A stretch of 64,000 bases of DNA from Cladocopium goreaui (GCA_947184155.2 CAMXCT020001825.1:20001-84000); one strand, 5' to 3'. Positions 1 to 12,866 are shown, numbered from the stretch's first letter. Translations and numbers: made by a program. The notes: generated from the sequence alone by a model not told the origin.

Positions 1-95
1 GACGTTGACGATGTTGACCTGCTGAGCTCTCCAATTCAGATTCGTCGTCTTCGATTGTGGCTGACAGGACTCGTCGCTCCCAAGGACAGCGGACT
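1..95 (+). CDS. Possible exon at the left edge (partial)
   Basis: Frame 1 is open from the first base for 40 codons. The first 30 or so codons read as acidic, leucine-rich protein-like sequence beginning DVDDVDLLSS. It is cut by the window edge and has no start codon. It may be an upstream exon of the ankyrin-repeat gene that follows, but the next 900 bp contain no exon I can join to it. Only composition and the open frame support it. Confidence 0.35.
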
Positions 96-993
96 GGGGT
101 TGGCCACAGCAAATTGTCGTTGAAAATCATGACAGCGCATTTTTTTTTCTCGCACTTTTTGGATGGATCTGCAGATGTAGATGTATCATGATGTATCCCA
201 CAGATTCACTACTTCCATCATCTTCCATCTACTTCCACATCTTCAACAATGATAATGTGATAATGGTTGAAATGGTCATCTTCACCGCCACTTGCTCAGG
301 AGGAGGGGCAAGCCCAAGCTCCGCTAGGCGCCAACGCGAGCCACAGATGGTCATTGATGGTGGCAGCATGTGGCAGGTCCGGAGGAAGCCGCATTTCAAT
401 ATGATCGAGTTCAGAGAGGAGAGGCCTGTAAACTTTGGATCAACTGGAGCTCTTCACCTCAGATTTCTACCGATCTGCCAGGTGGACTCAGCTCGGCTAC
501 TCCTGGTCTTTGGCATGGTACCATCAGCAAGGCGACTACAGTAGTGGGCTAGTCAGGTTGTCCATCACAAATGTTATCCAAATGTTCTCCATGTTCTAGA
601 CATGTGGATTGGGTCAGGCGACATTTCCACGGCTTTGCTATGCTTTGCCTTTGGCATGTAAAGGTACTTGGATGACAGCACGAGCCGTTTCTTGACGGAG
701 CATGACGAAGGTCGCAATGAAAGCAGGCGCCGTTGCCAGGACAGTGACCCGGGTGACCCGCAGATCTCTGCAACTTGACACACAATATTTTTATAGTTAA
801 CCAGAACCGAACGAATGAACAAACATGTATTGTGAATTGTCGCTAATGCTATTATGAATCTATTATCCACCAATTTGAATACAACAAGCATCCAATTCTC
901 ACTTGACTTCATTTGTTGACCACCCCAGTTGTGAGTTCGGGATGTTTTGATATGTTGGCCCAGCTATTCTTCAGCTATATCTACCGATTGCAG
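96..993. other. Intron or intergenic stretch
   Basis: I see no gene I can defend here. Short open frames exist at 188-552 and, on the minus strand, at 549-912, but none shows a domain or a phase-compatible exon joint. The plus strand around 690-775 is somewhat protein-like in two frames and could hide a small exon. Confidence 0.4.
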
Positions 994-3900
994 GGGTGAA
1001 TTGGAAGTTCACCTGGCATCGCATCGCTATGCGGATGGTGCCTCACCGCTTCACATGGCAGCTATGTTTTTGGGCGTCGAGTCGACGGGGACTGGGACTT
1101 TCCGGATGTTTTCATCTGGACTTTCAATGGGGATGACTTAAAACACAATGGATTGGTGTAAGGGAAAATCGTAACCGGAAACCATAGATTTTCCCATTAA
1201 AAGAAAGGGGCTTTCCTGTAATTTTTTCCCTTAATCCATTGAAAAACACATTGTAAAGCAAAACAGCCATCATGAATTGGGGGAGTCGGGTTCAGCCCAA
1301 ACTGTTTGGTGGTGCGACAAATCATTGTGTCGATACAAAAACTGATGGTGTAATACTCCGTAGCTCCTGAAGAAGACTTGGAAGTACACCTGAGGTATCG
1401 GAGTAGTACACCTGATTCCCATACCATCCAAGTTATCCAAGGTTTGGCTTTCCTGAAGCCTTGAGATCTTTGTTGCAGTCTGGTGCTGATCTGAATGTCA
1501 CCAGCCAGTCAGGATGCTTGGAACAGGGAAAAGCGTCTGGTTTTTTCGGAGATTTTCTGGATCTTCGATGTTCAGCACTTCGAATTCTCAAGTCTTAGAC
1601 CGTGTTCCCCAACGTTCCCCAAGCAGACCAATTGGATCCAATTAGAATCAATTAATCAATGGGAATTCCAGGATCCTAAAATGGAGGTACGTTAGTACCA
1701 CATGGTTGGCCATATTTTGTGGGGATATTTCCTTAAATGTTGAAACATGTTGAAACTGTTTCACCTCAGTCACCTCAGTTGTCAGGACTTCAAGCCATTC
1801 ACGCAGCAGCCATTGCGGGCCATGCAGATGTTGTGGAGATCCTGGTGGAACATGGAGCAGATCCCAACTCGCGCCATGGATTTGCCGGAAATTCGCCATT
1901 GCTCATTGGCTTCAAAGGGGAATGGATTGGAGTTGGATGATTTTGATTAATATTGTATAATGTTATATGATATGATATGATATATAATATTATATTATAT
2001 CATCGATATCTTATATTATCTTTTATAATATAATTATATATTATATATTATAGTATTTGATATTCTTCCGGGTTCTCTAAATTATCGTATTTCCTAATTT
2101 ATTGTGGATAAAGCCACTTTTTTCAATCTTTTTCCAGGTTTCTCATGTTTTCCCCAGTTTTCCCGGAAAGGTCTGGCATCCCCATGGCGAAAGCCAGGCA
2201 CTTTGCTGCCGAGATGGGCCATCTGTCCGTGGTGCGTCGCCTCTGCGACTTGAAGGCTGACGTGGAAGCAGAGAAGATGCAGGGAGGTGGAGCATGGGGG
2301 GTCACCGGGGCTGCCCCAGGTCATCGAGGTCATGGATGACCATTAAAATGGAAACATGATGACTGGGGGGTTCCATGGTCATGGGGTACCCCTTGATTGA
2401 TAGAAATGGATGGTTTATTTCATGGAAAATCCCGTTCTCTAATAGCTGGATGATGACTACTAACGGGTACCCCCATTGATGGAAACCTCCATATAGCTTA
2501 GTATTGAAAGCCACGGTGGTGACTTTTTTTTGGATCCAGCATTTTAAGAACCCCCCCATGTTATCATGATGATTCACTCGTGGATGGAATGGGTTTTTAG
2601 ACACACAATCCATATCAGATTGTTGATTAGTTAGATTGTGATATATCCCCATTACCCTCTGGTAATCAAACATGGCTTGTTGGAAAATCGCCCAGCAATA
2701 CTTTCGATCACCTCATGGATTTTTGACCGTGATATAGAGATAATATCAATGACATCAGCACACAAATGAAACATATATGATTTCACATCCCCACTATGTT
2801 CCTAAACATGTTATCATAATTTAATAAGGTTATTTGTGGGAATAGGGATATTACACATGCGGATATTTATCTAGATCGTGGGCACCATAATATAGGTTAT
2901 AAGGGGAAGTGATGGGAGTATAACCACCAAGGGTCCCGGGTTGGATCAACTCAAGGATTTTCAATCTGAGATATTTGGATATCAATGATATCACGATAGA
3001 TCCGAAAATTGGGGTTCCATGGGGACATTGGTATGTAGAAGCAACTTTGGTGGATATGTCATTGTATATCACTCACGTGTATCATGGCATGCTTTATATC
3101 CCAATGGTATTTCGGGTGGGTCATGACCTGTGATATATAAGCATACCATGTTTGATTCTTCTCAATATATGAACTGACATAGCTAATAATGTAAATCATT
3201 GGGAGCTAAACATCAAAAACTGGCTGATGCAACCTTGGGTTTTTTCCAACCATTCACGCGTATCAAGGTGAAACAACGGAGTTGTTGGATTGGAACCATC
3301 CTCACTTCTCACCACTAGGATGCACAACCCCTCATCATTGGCATGTTTACTTGCCTTGAAATCAGTAGGTTTTATTTTACTTTAGGATCTATACAAACCA
3401 TTTACAACATTTTGCCTGCAAACACAGGGGGAGTTTGCCAAACAACATTGAAAGGTGACCAACCGTTTGTCCGACATTTATCAAGGTGGGTTGGAACAGT
3501 GTTTGTTCACCCACCTTGAGGCTTGATATGATTGGATACTGGAAGTCCTGGAAGGGCTCGAATCTGTGGTTTGGCCTAATGTTTTGGCCCATCCCGTATG
3601 ATTTTTTGGCACACAAAACGATTGAAATTTCAAGGCCTGCAATCGACACATGTTTTTTTTTGGAACAGGAGTTGATTCGCCGGGCCCCAATTTGTTGACC
3701 ATATTTGCCATAGCCTTTGGTAGTCCAACATTTCAGCTAAAAGGCTCGACTATATGATGTTCATTGATTTTCCGATTTTTCCCATAGTTTCCCAAGGTTT
3801 CGCATGTTTTTTCGACATTTTTACCATGATTTCCACTTACTCCACGTCTGTAGGTACTGCCCTGCATACAGCTGCAGACACCAACAATGCCGCTGTAGCT

Positions 3901-6900
3901 CAGGTCCTATTGGACGCTGGGACCATAAATCCTCAAACAGTTGGGATATAGGATAGCCTTACATGATAACATTATAGTATTTCATAATAGTTCATAGTAT
4001 TTCATAATATTTCATAATAGTTCATAATATTCCATAATATTCCATAATATTTCATAATATTTCATAATAGTTCATATAATATTTCATATTACTACCCGAT
4101 GATAAACCTGATTTTTATCCTTCTATTATCGTATAACCTCTACTATATTGGTTGCTTTATCGTGAATTAACAACCCCCATGATCCGTAATAATTAGACAA
4201 AACATCCTACGGAGGCCCTGTCCAGCAACCAACGTGGCCAATTCTTCAGGTGTCCCTCTGCGCACTGCATATCACTGGATGTTTACCATTCGAGGATGAG
4301 TTGGCCAGAACCTGCAGGGGGTCGAAGAAAACATCATCAAATATCGATACCTCAGATTTTTTGATGGATTAGGTCGAAAATTCACAAGAAACACCTATGA
4401 TTTGTTGATATTTACTGATTTCATGTGATTTTGCCGTTTGAACATGTCAATCTGGATAATCTCTTCATTGAGTTCATAGCCTCCTGCCCTGCCCCTGCCG
4501 CCTTTTTTTGGTCCAAGGAAGCTTGCGCTGCGGACCCTGAAGCTCTACTGTTGGGAGATACTGTTCCACTGTATCTGGCAGCCCCTTTGCTGACGAACTT
4601 GGTTTATAAATAGCATTTATATTGTGCATTAACTATATTTAACTATGGTTTATTATGGTTTTGCTCAAGTCCCAGTTTATTAAAATGAAGGTGCGGGTCT
4701 AATCCGGAAATATCCGGAAATGACATTAAATATCTACAACTGAGTGGCATTAGTTTTGACCTGTAGTGGCCCTTCAATAAAAACTATATCCCTGAGTTGG
4801 TTTCTGTGTCTCAAAGCTTGAATGAGTAGAGAGACCTTAGCGAGACAATGGGCCCAGGAATGTGTCCCATCAATTTGCATGGCAACAGGTGGAATGTCAA
4901 CTTGCTTGTGACAGATCTAAACCTGGTACCGCGTCGTACTCATGGTTTATATCCTCCGGTCATCTAGCGAAAAGCAGCGTTTTGAATAGGTCAAAGAGCT
5001 GAATCATCAAAGTCAATGGGCTGTCTATACCATAGCTATGTGAAATGACTAGAGGGTAGATGTTCATTCCCCTTACCACTGCAGTATTTCTGTAGGTTTT
5101 TTTAAGGATTCGACCCATCGCCAGGCTGGTCGTGGATTTCCGAAAGTCATCGATGTGCTGATAGCTGGAGGGGCCAACCCTGATAGGTGCCGTGGAATTG
5201 GATATGTCGGAAAATCTGGGACGATGGATTGATGGATCTTAGAGTCACTGGTGACTTTACGAAATTTAAAAAAGACTCATGTTCGCACATTGGCATGAAC
5301 TTTACCAGTAACCTGGCTGGGAGAAAATGCCGATGTAGGTCATGTAAGTGATGGTTAATATCTGGCTGGTGCTTTGGAACCATGGATTTTTATATGATTT
5401 TTATGACTTTCCCATCATTTTTTTGGAATGTCATCATCCCAACTGACTTTCACTCATATTTTTCAGAGGGGTTCAAACCACCAACCAGAATATGATTACC
5501 CTCCAGTAGTCAAAGGTGGATGGAGAATCCCCCAACTCGCCGAGGCTGGTAGCTGGAAAATCATCGGTTACGAACTGGGAATTTTCCAGCACTTTATTTA
5601 TGTCACCAGAGGGTATATGCAACATATATTAAGATAGCCTCCTGTAATCAAACATGGTTTGCTGGAAAATCACCCATTTATAATATTTATTTATAGTTGA
5701 TGGTGAGCTTTTTCAGCCATGGCTGTATCCACATGGATTCGGTTGCCGGTGACTCCGAGTTTGAAGCCGAGGACTCTTCGTTCCAGACGAGTGCGCAGCA
5801 AAGGGAAGGCCGCGAATCCTGACTTTGCGTGGAAAATGGAAGGAACCATCTAATTAATTTGGTTTCCCAAGCGCCCACATGTTCAGAATGGCTCCCCAAG
5901 ATGTCTCAAAGATAGAAATGTAGGTCGCCATCAGAATTGCCAAAAAATCGGAAAAACGAAAAAGGGGTCCATCTGCCTGGGGGAAAATCAGGGATTCTGG
6001 ACCATTCTGGACCATTCTGGACTAGGTCACCTCAGCTTCTCTGCCCGGCAGCAGCCCGGATGCACCGGGCTGGGAAGAGGGAAATGGTGCGACGCCCTTG
6101 TGACTTGTCGAAGTTTTCCAGGTTTGCGCATCGAAGATATGGGGTTTGTTTGGAAATTGCAGTTTTCCATGGGGCATTGAATCATATGAAATCAAACAAA
6201 AAACATGGGTCTAGAACAAGATGCAAAGGTGATAGAAGCAACAATCTGAGGATGCATAGATTTGCCATTCATGAGGCATTCACACAGAATTCCATGGGAA
6301 TTTCTTGGGCCTTTCTTGGGCCTATGTTTAAGGATAAACCTCAAGCAATGACAGCAACGATCCAGGCACAATGCCTGCGAGAACGGCCACCTCTCAGAGA
6401 CTCGGATGCCAACTCGTTGAAGGAACTGGGAGATAACCATGGGATAACCACTGGGATAACCATGATCAATGTTATCTGATCCCCCAAAAATTCCAGATTT
6501 TTGGGTGATTTAAGTCATTGAAGTGAATTGGATCCACATATGGATCCACCTTGGATTTTTTCTCCATCGGATCCTGCGGGATGTGTTCCAACCGATTCTC
6601 GGCCCAACTCAGGCTGTAAGAGCCTTGCTGGATGCTGGAGCTCGACAACTGAACACCATGGAAGGCGGCATCCACGCCCAATTTTTTTGGGATGAACCCT
6701 AAAAATCTGAGTCTCTTTTGAGGTTCAGTTGGTGTTGGGAAACCCCTCTTTTTGATGTCACAGCCATTCCCTGTGTTTTTCCGATTTTTGTTGATGAACA
6801 TCCAGGACCATGTTTCTTTCACTCATGACTTCCCCATTTTTCCCAGGGTTTTGTCCCACTTTTCCGGTCCTTCCAGGTGTAACACCTCTGATCACCGCCC

Positions 6901-9900
6901 TGCAGTACTCTCACCCGGAGATCGCCATGGCATTGCTAGATGGACGGACACCAGCACAGCTGGATGTGACATCTCCTAGAGACGGGTCACTGGGTTGACA
7001 TCAAAAAACATTGTTCAACTTGTTTTTTGATGATTTCCGGTGCTTTGAAGAGTACCCTCTGGTAATTTAACATAGCTATTGAAAATGACCATTTATAGTG
7101 GATTTTCCCATTGAAAATTGTGATTTCCCATAGTTATGTTAGTTTACCAGAGGGTATCATTTTCATGTTTTCTGTTTTTTTTTGATTGGCTTTTAATGGC
7201 TTTTGTACTGGCTTGATGCCTTTCTATTTTTGGAAGTGTGGTTGGTGGCATCATGTGCCTCGGTATTCAATTTGAATGACTTTGATCCTCCAGAGCAAAC
7301 AACAGTCGCAGGATTGGGTGGGGGAAAACCTACAGGTACAGACCCATGATTTCCCGAGAAAACCCATCCATCGAAACGGCCCTCAAGTGGAGTTTCATTG
7401 GATTTGGTTAGGGAAAGTCTGAGGAGAAGCCATTATAACCCATTCAATTTGGATGGTCAATGAGTCAAATGAGTCATGGGTTTCCGGTTCAGATGTTCCC
7501 GGACTCGAGGCAGTCCGCCCTGCACATCGCCAGCGGCCTGGGCTTCGCGACGGTCGTGGCCCGGATTCTCCACTTGGGCGGCCGAAGCGACGTCCCAGAC
7601 CGTGCAGGTTGGCCATGGGGTCAATGGGGCCAGCCATAGTGGATCTGGTAACAGTATAGCAGCCCCCCCCAAAATGTAAAACCCAATCCTACTCAAATAG
7701 TGATAGATGACTTTTCCATGCTTTTCCATCTTTTTGGAGCTTCCGGATCAGTGAAAACCATCATCATGTCAGGCTTTGTGACATTCATTTTCATCGAGAT
7801 CATATCGACCATGAATCATGGGTATGCAATGAGAAACAATAGGGAGATAGCCAGTACCCTCTGGTAAACTAACATAACTATGGAAAATCACCATTTTTCA
7901 TGGGCAAATCCACTATAAATGGTGATTTTCCATAGTTATGTTAAATTACCAGAGGGTAATAGGAGGTGTGTGTGTTTTTTTTTGGTTTGTCCAAAAATGA
8001 CCAATACAAACCTCAGATTATACACCAAAAAAAATAACGGGAAAAAATGCTGAGGAATCATTGCATGTTTGGCAACACAGGGACATACCAAGTTGTTTCT
8101 TCTCGCAGGACACATGGAGTTGAGAAGACTGCTAGGCGCATATAGGTTTCCATTGCCATGGTCGTTTCAAGGGCAAGACATCAACTGATGGTCTCGGGAG
8201 TTAACCATATGGTTGAAAAAAATATCTTATCTTCCATATGTTTCACATGGATGATGCCGAGAATCGGACAGTGTCCATACTTTTTCTAAGTTTTCTCTTA
8301 TTTTTCCTGGCATGATTCATTGGATTGGTTTACGAGACAATTTTCAGGAAACCCTCATATTTTAATGCAAGAATATCATGGTTTCCTTAGTTTCCTGTAG
8401 ATTTTCCCATATTTTCCCTTAAACCAATCCAATGAATGATTACTTGATGCCAAACCAGGCCACCTACCGCTTGACTACGCTGCAAGTGGCCCTGTGCGTT
8501 GGTTGCTGCAGCGTTTTCACGGCAGGGATCGCCGCCTAGAACCTCGGAACGGCGAGTCCAACAGAAAATTCAAGGGGAAGTCTAGAGATATTGTGATTAA
8601 AACTAGATATTAGTCTAACATCCTTCATAAACCCATGACGGATCCATGGTGCTGCTATATATGGTAACATGGATCCCATCAATATACCCCCAATGTTAGT
8701 ATATATATATATATATCATACATGGATCCTATGGGACATGCTTCATAAATGGTGGGTTTCAATGAAATTGGTGATTTTTCCGAAACCTCTTCGGGAATCG
8801 ATGCGGGGAATTACAGTTTGGGGATGTTTGGGGACCTTAAGTTTCAGGACGAGGAACGGACTTCTGTTTAAAGCTGCATATTTGGCGATGAATTTCCCGA
8901 AAAGATGATTGAGATTCCAAAGTTTCTGCAGATGTTTGCAACGAACAGGTCTGCAGGGAAGAAGTATTTGAATATACCCTCTGGTTGTGACTAACATAGC
9001 CATGGAAAATCCCTTCTAAATGGAGGTTTCTAGCTGGGAAAATCATCTATTTCTATGGGCCATCTATACCATGGCAAACTGTTAGTCATAACCAGAGGGT
9101 ATTTGACTTTGGTGCATTTTCTGCGGCCTCTTTTTGTGGCTTTGAAAATCCAAGGATTCCATTGCGCGCTCCTACCTCAGCAGTGGGTTGGAAGAAGCCC
9201 TAGGGCAGATCGATGGAGCTGATGTAAGTGCTGTGAAGAAGGAAACCTACAGGTGTGGCTGGTGGATGTGTGGGTGTTCCCTTAAAGATTCCCTTGGAAT
9301 ATCCGAGTAATACATAGTGATAATTATACATATAATTACTGGATACTCCTAAAAGGAGGCCAAACAACACACTCGCAATGCGGCCAGCCTTGCTGTGTTG
9401 GCAAACCAATTGATTACGTCATTTGTTTTGGTTGATATAGTTCATAGATGTTCTGTTAATAGTCTGTATTACTTCTGAAAATGCCGGCGTGCAAAGAGGT
9501 GTTATAGGCGTTCAGAATTTCTGATGTGAATTCCAGCGTTGTCAGGAAATATTTGGCTGCGCATCACGATGGCACGCTGCCAGAAGAGGTCTCCCGGCTG
9601 GCTAGGCTCATCAAAGAGGACCCAGGGCTGGTTCCAACCAGATGTTTGACCTTCAACCGTTTTTGTGTTTTTTTGTCCCAAAAGCCACATGATGACATAT
9701 CATAAAGAAGGATATTGGGATGGGTTTTAACATGTTTAACTACCCATAAATACCATAAATATTAACCTGGAATGAGACTATCCAGGAACAACAAATGATG
9801 CAAACCAAGGGTAGATAATACCTAACATACCACCTTTTTTCATGTTGGTTTTTCCCACCGGATCTGTCGTCTTTCTGCCAGCCGCCGCCGGCCTCGACTC

Positions 9901-11064
9901 CCATGGCCGCCAGGACGTCGGAGAGATGGCAATGTTTCAGTTCTCTGTGGCTCGATATCTGCTGGCGGGTGCCAGTGATTTACCTACGGCCATCGAGGTC
10001 GGACGCTGCGAAATCGAAACGGGAAATCTCCTGACGTTGGTCCGCCATCATTCAATTTATAATACCCATGACGGATCCGGCTGGTGCTGATATATGCTAA
10101 CATTATTTGGGGGTATATTGGTGCTAAATGTTACCATATATAGCAGCACCAGCCGGATCCGTCATGGGTCATAGGTCTTGATTCATTGAGGTGTCAATTT
10201 CTGCTGGCTGTCAATGACTGTTGAATCTTCCGCTGGGATCCCAGGGGTCAAAGATCCGACTGTCAGTGGTGACCCCAGTGGTAGGCCAACTGTTAAGCAG
10301 TTTTTTGAAGCCCCAGGGCCCCAGGGAGATCACCATAGATCATATTGATCATCAACTTTATCACCAGGAGATCCAGTCATAGAAGATCTAGGCTATAAAT
10401 CAGCACCAGTGATTAAGGCCTATGAATCACCTATGGGATGATCAAGTCCCCAAGGGGCAAATCCTTCCAGTTCCCAGGCAATGCTGAGTGGCGACAGCGA
10501 GACGTCCGTCCAAGTGGGTCTCGTTTTGTTGGGAGTGACGCGGAAGGTGAGTTACCAACCTGGCAAAGCACCTTGGCTCCGGATGGGTCGAGTAGCACTC
10601 TGGTAGTCTGGTAATGTCTGGTAGTCTGGTTTTCTTGGCCAATTTGATGGGAAATCCACATGGTGAAGATGGTTTAATATAAGCTTAAGATGGAAAACTA
10701 TGAAGAGCATCATCCCTAGTGGATGGAACAAATGGCCAGAATTGATCCTAGTTGCGCGACCCCCTCATTGATGAGCGTTTGGATGAGAGTTGATCCGAGC
10801 TTGACAGGATATATGATGTTTCAATGCCAAATGAATACACATCATACAAATGCCATGCACAATAGTTCATATATGTTGTGACATAGCAGTACTCTCTGAT
10901 GATTATGATATCAATTCGGATGATTCTCATTCGGCTATTCTTTTGCTTCCCGCTCCTTTCAGGCGCTGTGGGTGAACGGTGTGCAGCTTCTTCCGCAGCT
11001 GCAAAATCTCTTGAAGGCGGCTGCTGAAACGTCTGATGCCGCAGCATTGGAGGAGATGGCGTGA
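994..11064 (+). CDS. Multi-exon ankyrin-repeat protein gene
   Basis: Ankyrin repeats mediate protein-protein contacts; the partner is unknown. Exons inferred from repeat register and phase: 994-1065, 1442-1512, 1786-1900, 2198-2283, 3854-about 3940, about 4250-4300 (weak), about 4512-4580, 5125-5186, 6612-6664, 6877-6985, 7510-7607, 8459-8526, 9155-9252, 9537-about 9640, about 9914-10020, 10478-10546 and 10963-11064. Joined repeats match the consensus with TPLHxAA-type helices, for example SPLHMAAMFGFPEALRSLL across 994/1442 and SALHIASGLGFATVV at 7510. Introns often fall inside repeats. Donors are GT (1066, 6986, 7608, 9253, 10547), GC (1901, 4581, 6665) and GA (1513, 2284, 8527). Acceptors are nearly all AG followed by G. 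Exons after 9155 leave the ankyrin pattern and form a C-terminal region ending at TGA 11062-11064. Joints at exons 5-7 and 13-15 are unresolved, and the true start lies upstream or was missed. Family assignment is firm; the single-gene model is inference. Confidence 0.8.
1147..1242. repeat. Palindromic MITE-like element, family E
   Basis: Starts AATGGATTGGTGTAAGGGAA and ends with the near reverse complement CCCTTAATCCATT. It lies in the intron between the 994 and 1442 exons. A longer relative is at 8317-8432, and a half copy lies around 12005-12038. Confidence 0.6.
1945..2060. repeat. AT-rich low-complexity tract
   Basis: Runs of TATGATATGATATATAA-type sequence inside the intron after exon 1786-1900. 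It is simple sequence with no coding signal. Confidence 0.8.
2362..2497. repeat. Palindromic MITE-like element, family C
   Basis: The left part reads GGTTCCATGGTCATGGGGTA and the right part ends GGAAACCTCCATATAG, so the ends are inverted relatives. Similar elements occur near 24665, 27435, 31434, 33035, 34291 and 44712. It lies in an intron of the ankyrin gene. Confidence 0.5.
2498..3853. other. Long intron, no gene seen
   Basis: A 1.3-kb stretch between ankyrin exons at 2198-2283 and 3854. It holds a half copy of MITE family A near 2652 and AT-rich sequence around 2700-3200. I found no ankyrin-compatible exon in it. Confidence 0.5.
3972..4090. repeat. Short tandem repeat of about 10 bp
   Basis: About a dozen copies of TTCATAATAT/G with single-base variants. 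It lies in an intron of the ankyrin gene. Confidence 0.85.
5363..5491. repeat. Palindromic MITE-like element, family D
   Basis: The left end reads TGGCTGGTGCTTTGG and the right end ACCACCAACCAG, which are inverted relatives. It shares the interior ATCCCAACTGACTTTCACT with the copy at 29085-29207; a third relative is at 23449-23575. Confidence 0.6.
5492..6611. other. Intron-like stretch with weak coding hints
   Basis: Between ankyrin exons at 5125-5186 and 6612. The plus strand at about 5730-5835 and about 6360-6440 is mildly protein-like, but no frame gives an ankyrin half repeat. The repeat preceding the 6612 exon is therefore missing from my model and may be in this interval. A 10-bp unit ATTCTGGACC repeats three times near 5993-6022. 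Confidence 0.4.
7053..7156. repeat. MITE family A, complete copy
   Basis: A 104-bp near-perfect palindrome with ends TACCCTCTGGTAATTTAAC and its inverse TTTACCAGAGGGTA. The terminal TA on each side fits a TA target duplication, as in Tc1/mariner-type elements (inference). Confidence 0.85.
7855..7958. repeat. MITE family A, complete copy
   Basis: A 104-bp palindrome with TACCCTCTGGTAA ends. Its interior CACCATTTTTCATGGGCAAA is shared with several other copies. It lies in the intron after the 7510-7607 exon. Confidence 0.85.
8317..8432. repeat. Palindromic MITE-like element, family E
   Basis: The terminal inverted repeat is perfect over at least 18 bp: ATTCATTGGATTGGTTTA at the left and TAAACCAATCCAATGAAT at the right. 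It sits just upstream of the exon at 8459. Confidence 0.75.
8631..8736. repeat. Palindromic MITE-like element, family B
   Basis: Begins CCCATGACGGATCCATGG and ends CATGGATCCTATGGG, with a TA microsatellite inside at about 8699-8718. Relatives are at 10062-10170, 37598-37712 and 50647-50753. Confidence 0.65.
8975..9101. repeat. MITE family A, long subtype
   Basis: Ends TACCCTCTGGTTGTGACTAA and TTAGTCATAACCAGAGGGTA. The longer TIR variant with GACTAAC is shared with the copies at 48301 and 51032. Confidence 0.8.
10062..10170. repeat. Palindromic MITE-like element, family B, best copy
   Basis: The inverted ends are long and nearly perfect. ACCCATGACGGATCCGGCTG at the left is mirrored by CAGCCGGATCCGTCATGGGT at the right. 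It could fold as one hairpin over its whole length. Confidence 0.8.
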
Positions 11065-12300
11065 CGAAGCCAAAGCCATTCCATGGGGGATCTTAGCCAA
11101 TCAACAAAGGTGCCCTCTGGTAATGACTAACATATTTAACATATTATGGCTATTGAAAATGGATGAAACTGGCCATTTATAGTACATATAGCTATTGAAA
11201 ATGGCCATAGAAATAGTTGATTTTCCCATTAAACATTGCCATTTTCAATAGCTATATGTTAGTCATTACCAGAGGATACCTTTGTTGATTGGTTCTAGTA
11301 AGGCGTCAAAAACTCGCTGGTGGGGATTATGAACCAACCCATATGGACCTCGAAACCTATCAACCACTCAGTGTTTTGTATGAGAATATACAGAGGTATT
11401 TTTCATGGATCATTTGGGACACTTGGGCCATGGTCAAGTTACATGGAATGAATGGGTTATGGCATGTTGTGGCCATCCATCCCACAATCGGAATCCTTCT
11501 ATTAGCCATGATAATTCCCATGGATATGCATGGAATGACAACCATCCACCAGTATGTGTATGTAATCCAAGTTTTGACGGGCTGCACACATGTAGGTTTC
11601 TTAGAATTGGGGGTAGTTACCTCAAAATTGGATAATCATGCTAAATCAATACAATATGTGTGAGGATAATCTATACAATATGCTAAATCATTCAAATCAC
11701 CGTTCGGGGAAGATTTTTGGACACCACCATGTTAAGAAATAGGCACTTGATTGTTGCAAGAAAAAAAAGACGACATTGTTTCAAGGACACAGGAAAAAAC
11801 TGGGGGACGTTGCCATCCAAATAGTTGTGTTTTTTCCTGCAAACAGTTTTAGATGGATGGTTTGGAATCCAACAATAGGTGGTAGCTGACAAAAATACTA
11901 AATCAATAAGTGTAGGCACAACATGTGCCCCCGAATTGGACCATAGGAAAATCTGTGAAGATATGCGGGAAACCCCTATCATTTTAGGTCAAAACTCACG
12001 TTTTCCTCTAATTTTCCTCTTAAATCAATCCATTGAGTGAGCCCATTGATATCATCACATCAGCATGAACACATGAACTCATCATAAATCACATCAGTCA
12101 CATCAGTATCGCATGACAGTATCATTTTTGTCAATTTCATCCATCTCATTCAGTTTCACATTGCTGAATACATAAGAGCCCAAGCAGCCATCAATCTGAT
12201 CCATTTTGTTAGAATGCAATCCCAGAAATGTCCGTGCCCAGCTGCAAAATCTTGAACACACAAATTTGTGACAAAAATGACTCTACGTCACCTGAGAGCG
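11065..12300. other. Intergenic stretch with one large palindrome
   Basis: No gene seen. It contains the MITE at 11110-11279 and a half copy of family E near 12005-12038. Open frames at 11289-11663 lack any recognisable motif and I do not call them genes. Confidence 0.4.
11110..11279. repeat. MITE family A, expanded copy with inverted flanks
   Basis: A 170-bp palindromic copy with an extra internal inverted segment. Unlike other copies, the flanking DNA is also inverted: GCCAATCAACAAAGGT on the left and ACCTTTGTTGATTGGT on the right. The hairpin therefore extends beyond the element ends. Confidence 0.75.
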
Positions 12301-12343
12301 GTAGATCCTCATCGCCAAGGTCGGTTCAACCATAGTGACTGAG

Positions 12344-12470
12344 GCAAGACCTGCTGCGGAGCATTGAACCATTGCAGCGTTCCGAGCTGTAAACGTTCCG
12401 GGCTGTCGATCAACTGGATTGGGAGCTTCAAGATCGACAGGAGGAGGAGCCGGGTGATACTCTTGGCCAT
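12344..12470 (+). CDS. Possible small exon(s), unassigned
   Basis: One plus frame reads protein-like on both sides of a TAA: LLRSIEPLQRSEL, then VDQLDWELQDRQEEEPGDT. If real, these are two exons or one broken one. No family was recognised, and support is composition only. Confidence 0.25.
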
Positions 12471-12866
12471 TCTTGGCCCCATCGGCTGGAAGAAGGCTGG
12501 GTGTTTCGTATTACCACATGGATTATTAAGTTGGGGAAAACCCAACTTGCCCCATTTGCCATCCATGAATATCCATGATTCAATTTCAGTGAAAAGGCAC
12601 TTGTATATTCATGTATATTCCAAAGAAACGCTAAGGAGGTCTAAGGAGACTTGTGACATGTTCTTAAGCTTTCATGATTGTGGAGTTGTATCGTGGCCAA
12701 ATCCCTCGGAGCTGGACCCCTTCACTTCAGAGAACTTGAACCAGGATGGCATCGATGGTCACTGGGAAACAATCCAGCAGTCCCAGTCCCATCTCAACAA
12801 AAACCAGCGCTGAAAGGTCACGGTCCCAATATGTCCCGGACCCAGGGGGAAGGCCATTCCTTTGAT

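Noticed and set aside
11289..11663. 124-codon plus-strand open frame after the ankyrin gene
   Set aside because: No splice-site context, no domain, and composition not distinct from its other frames.
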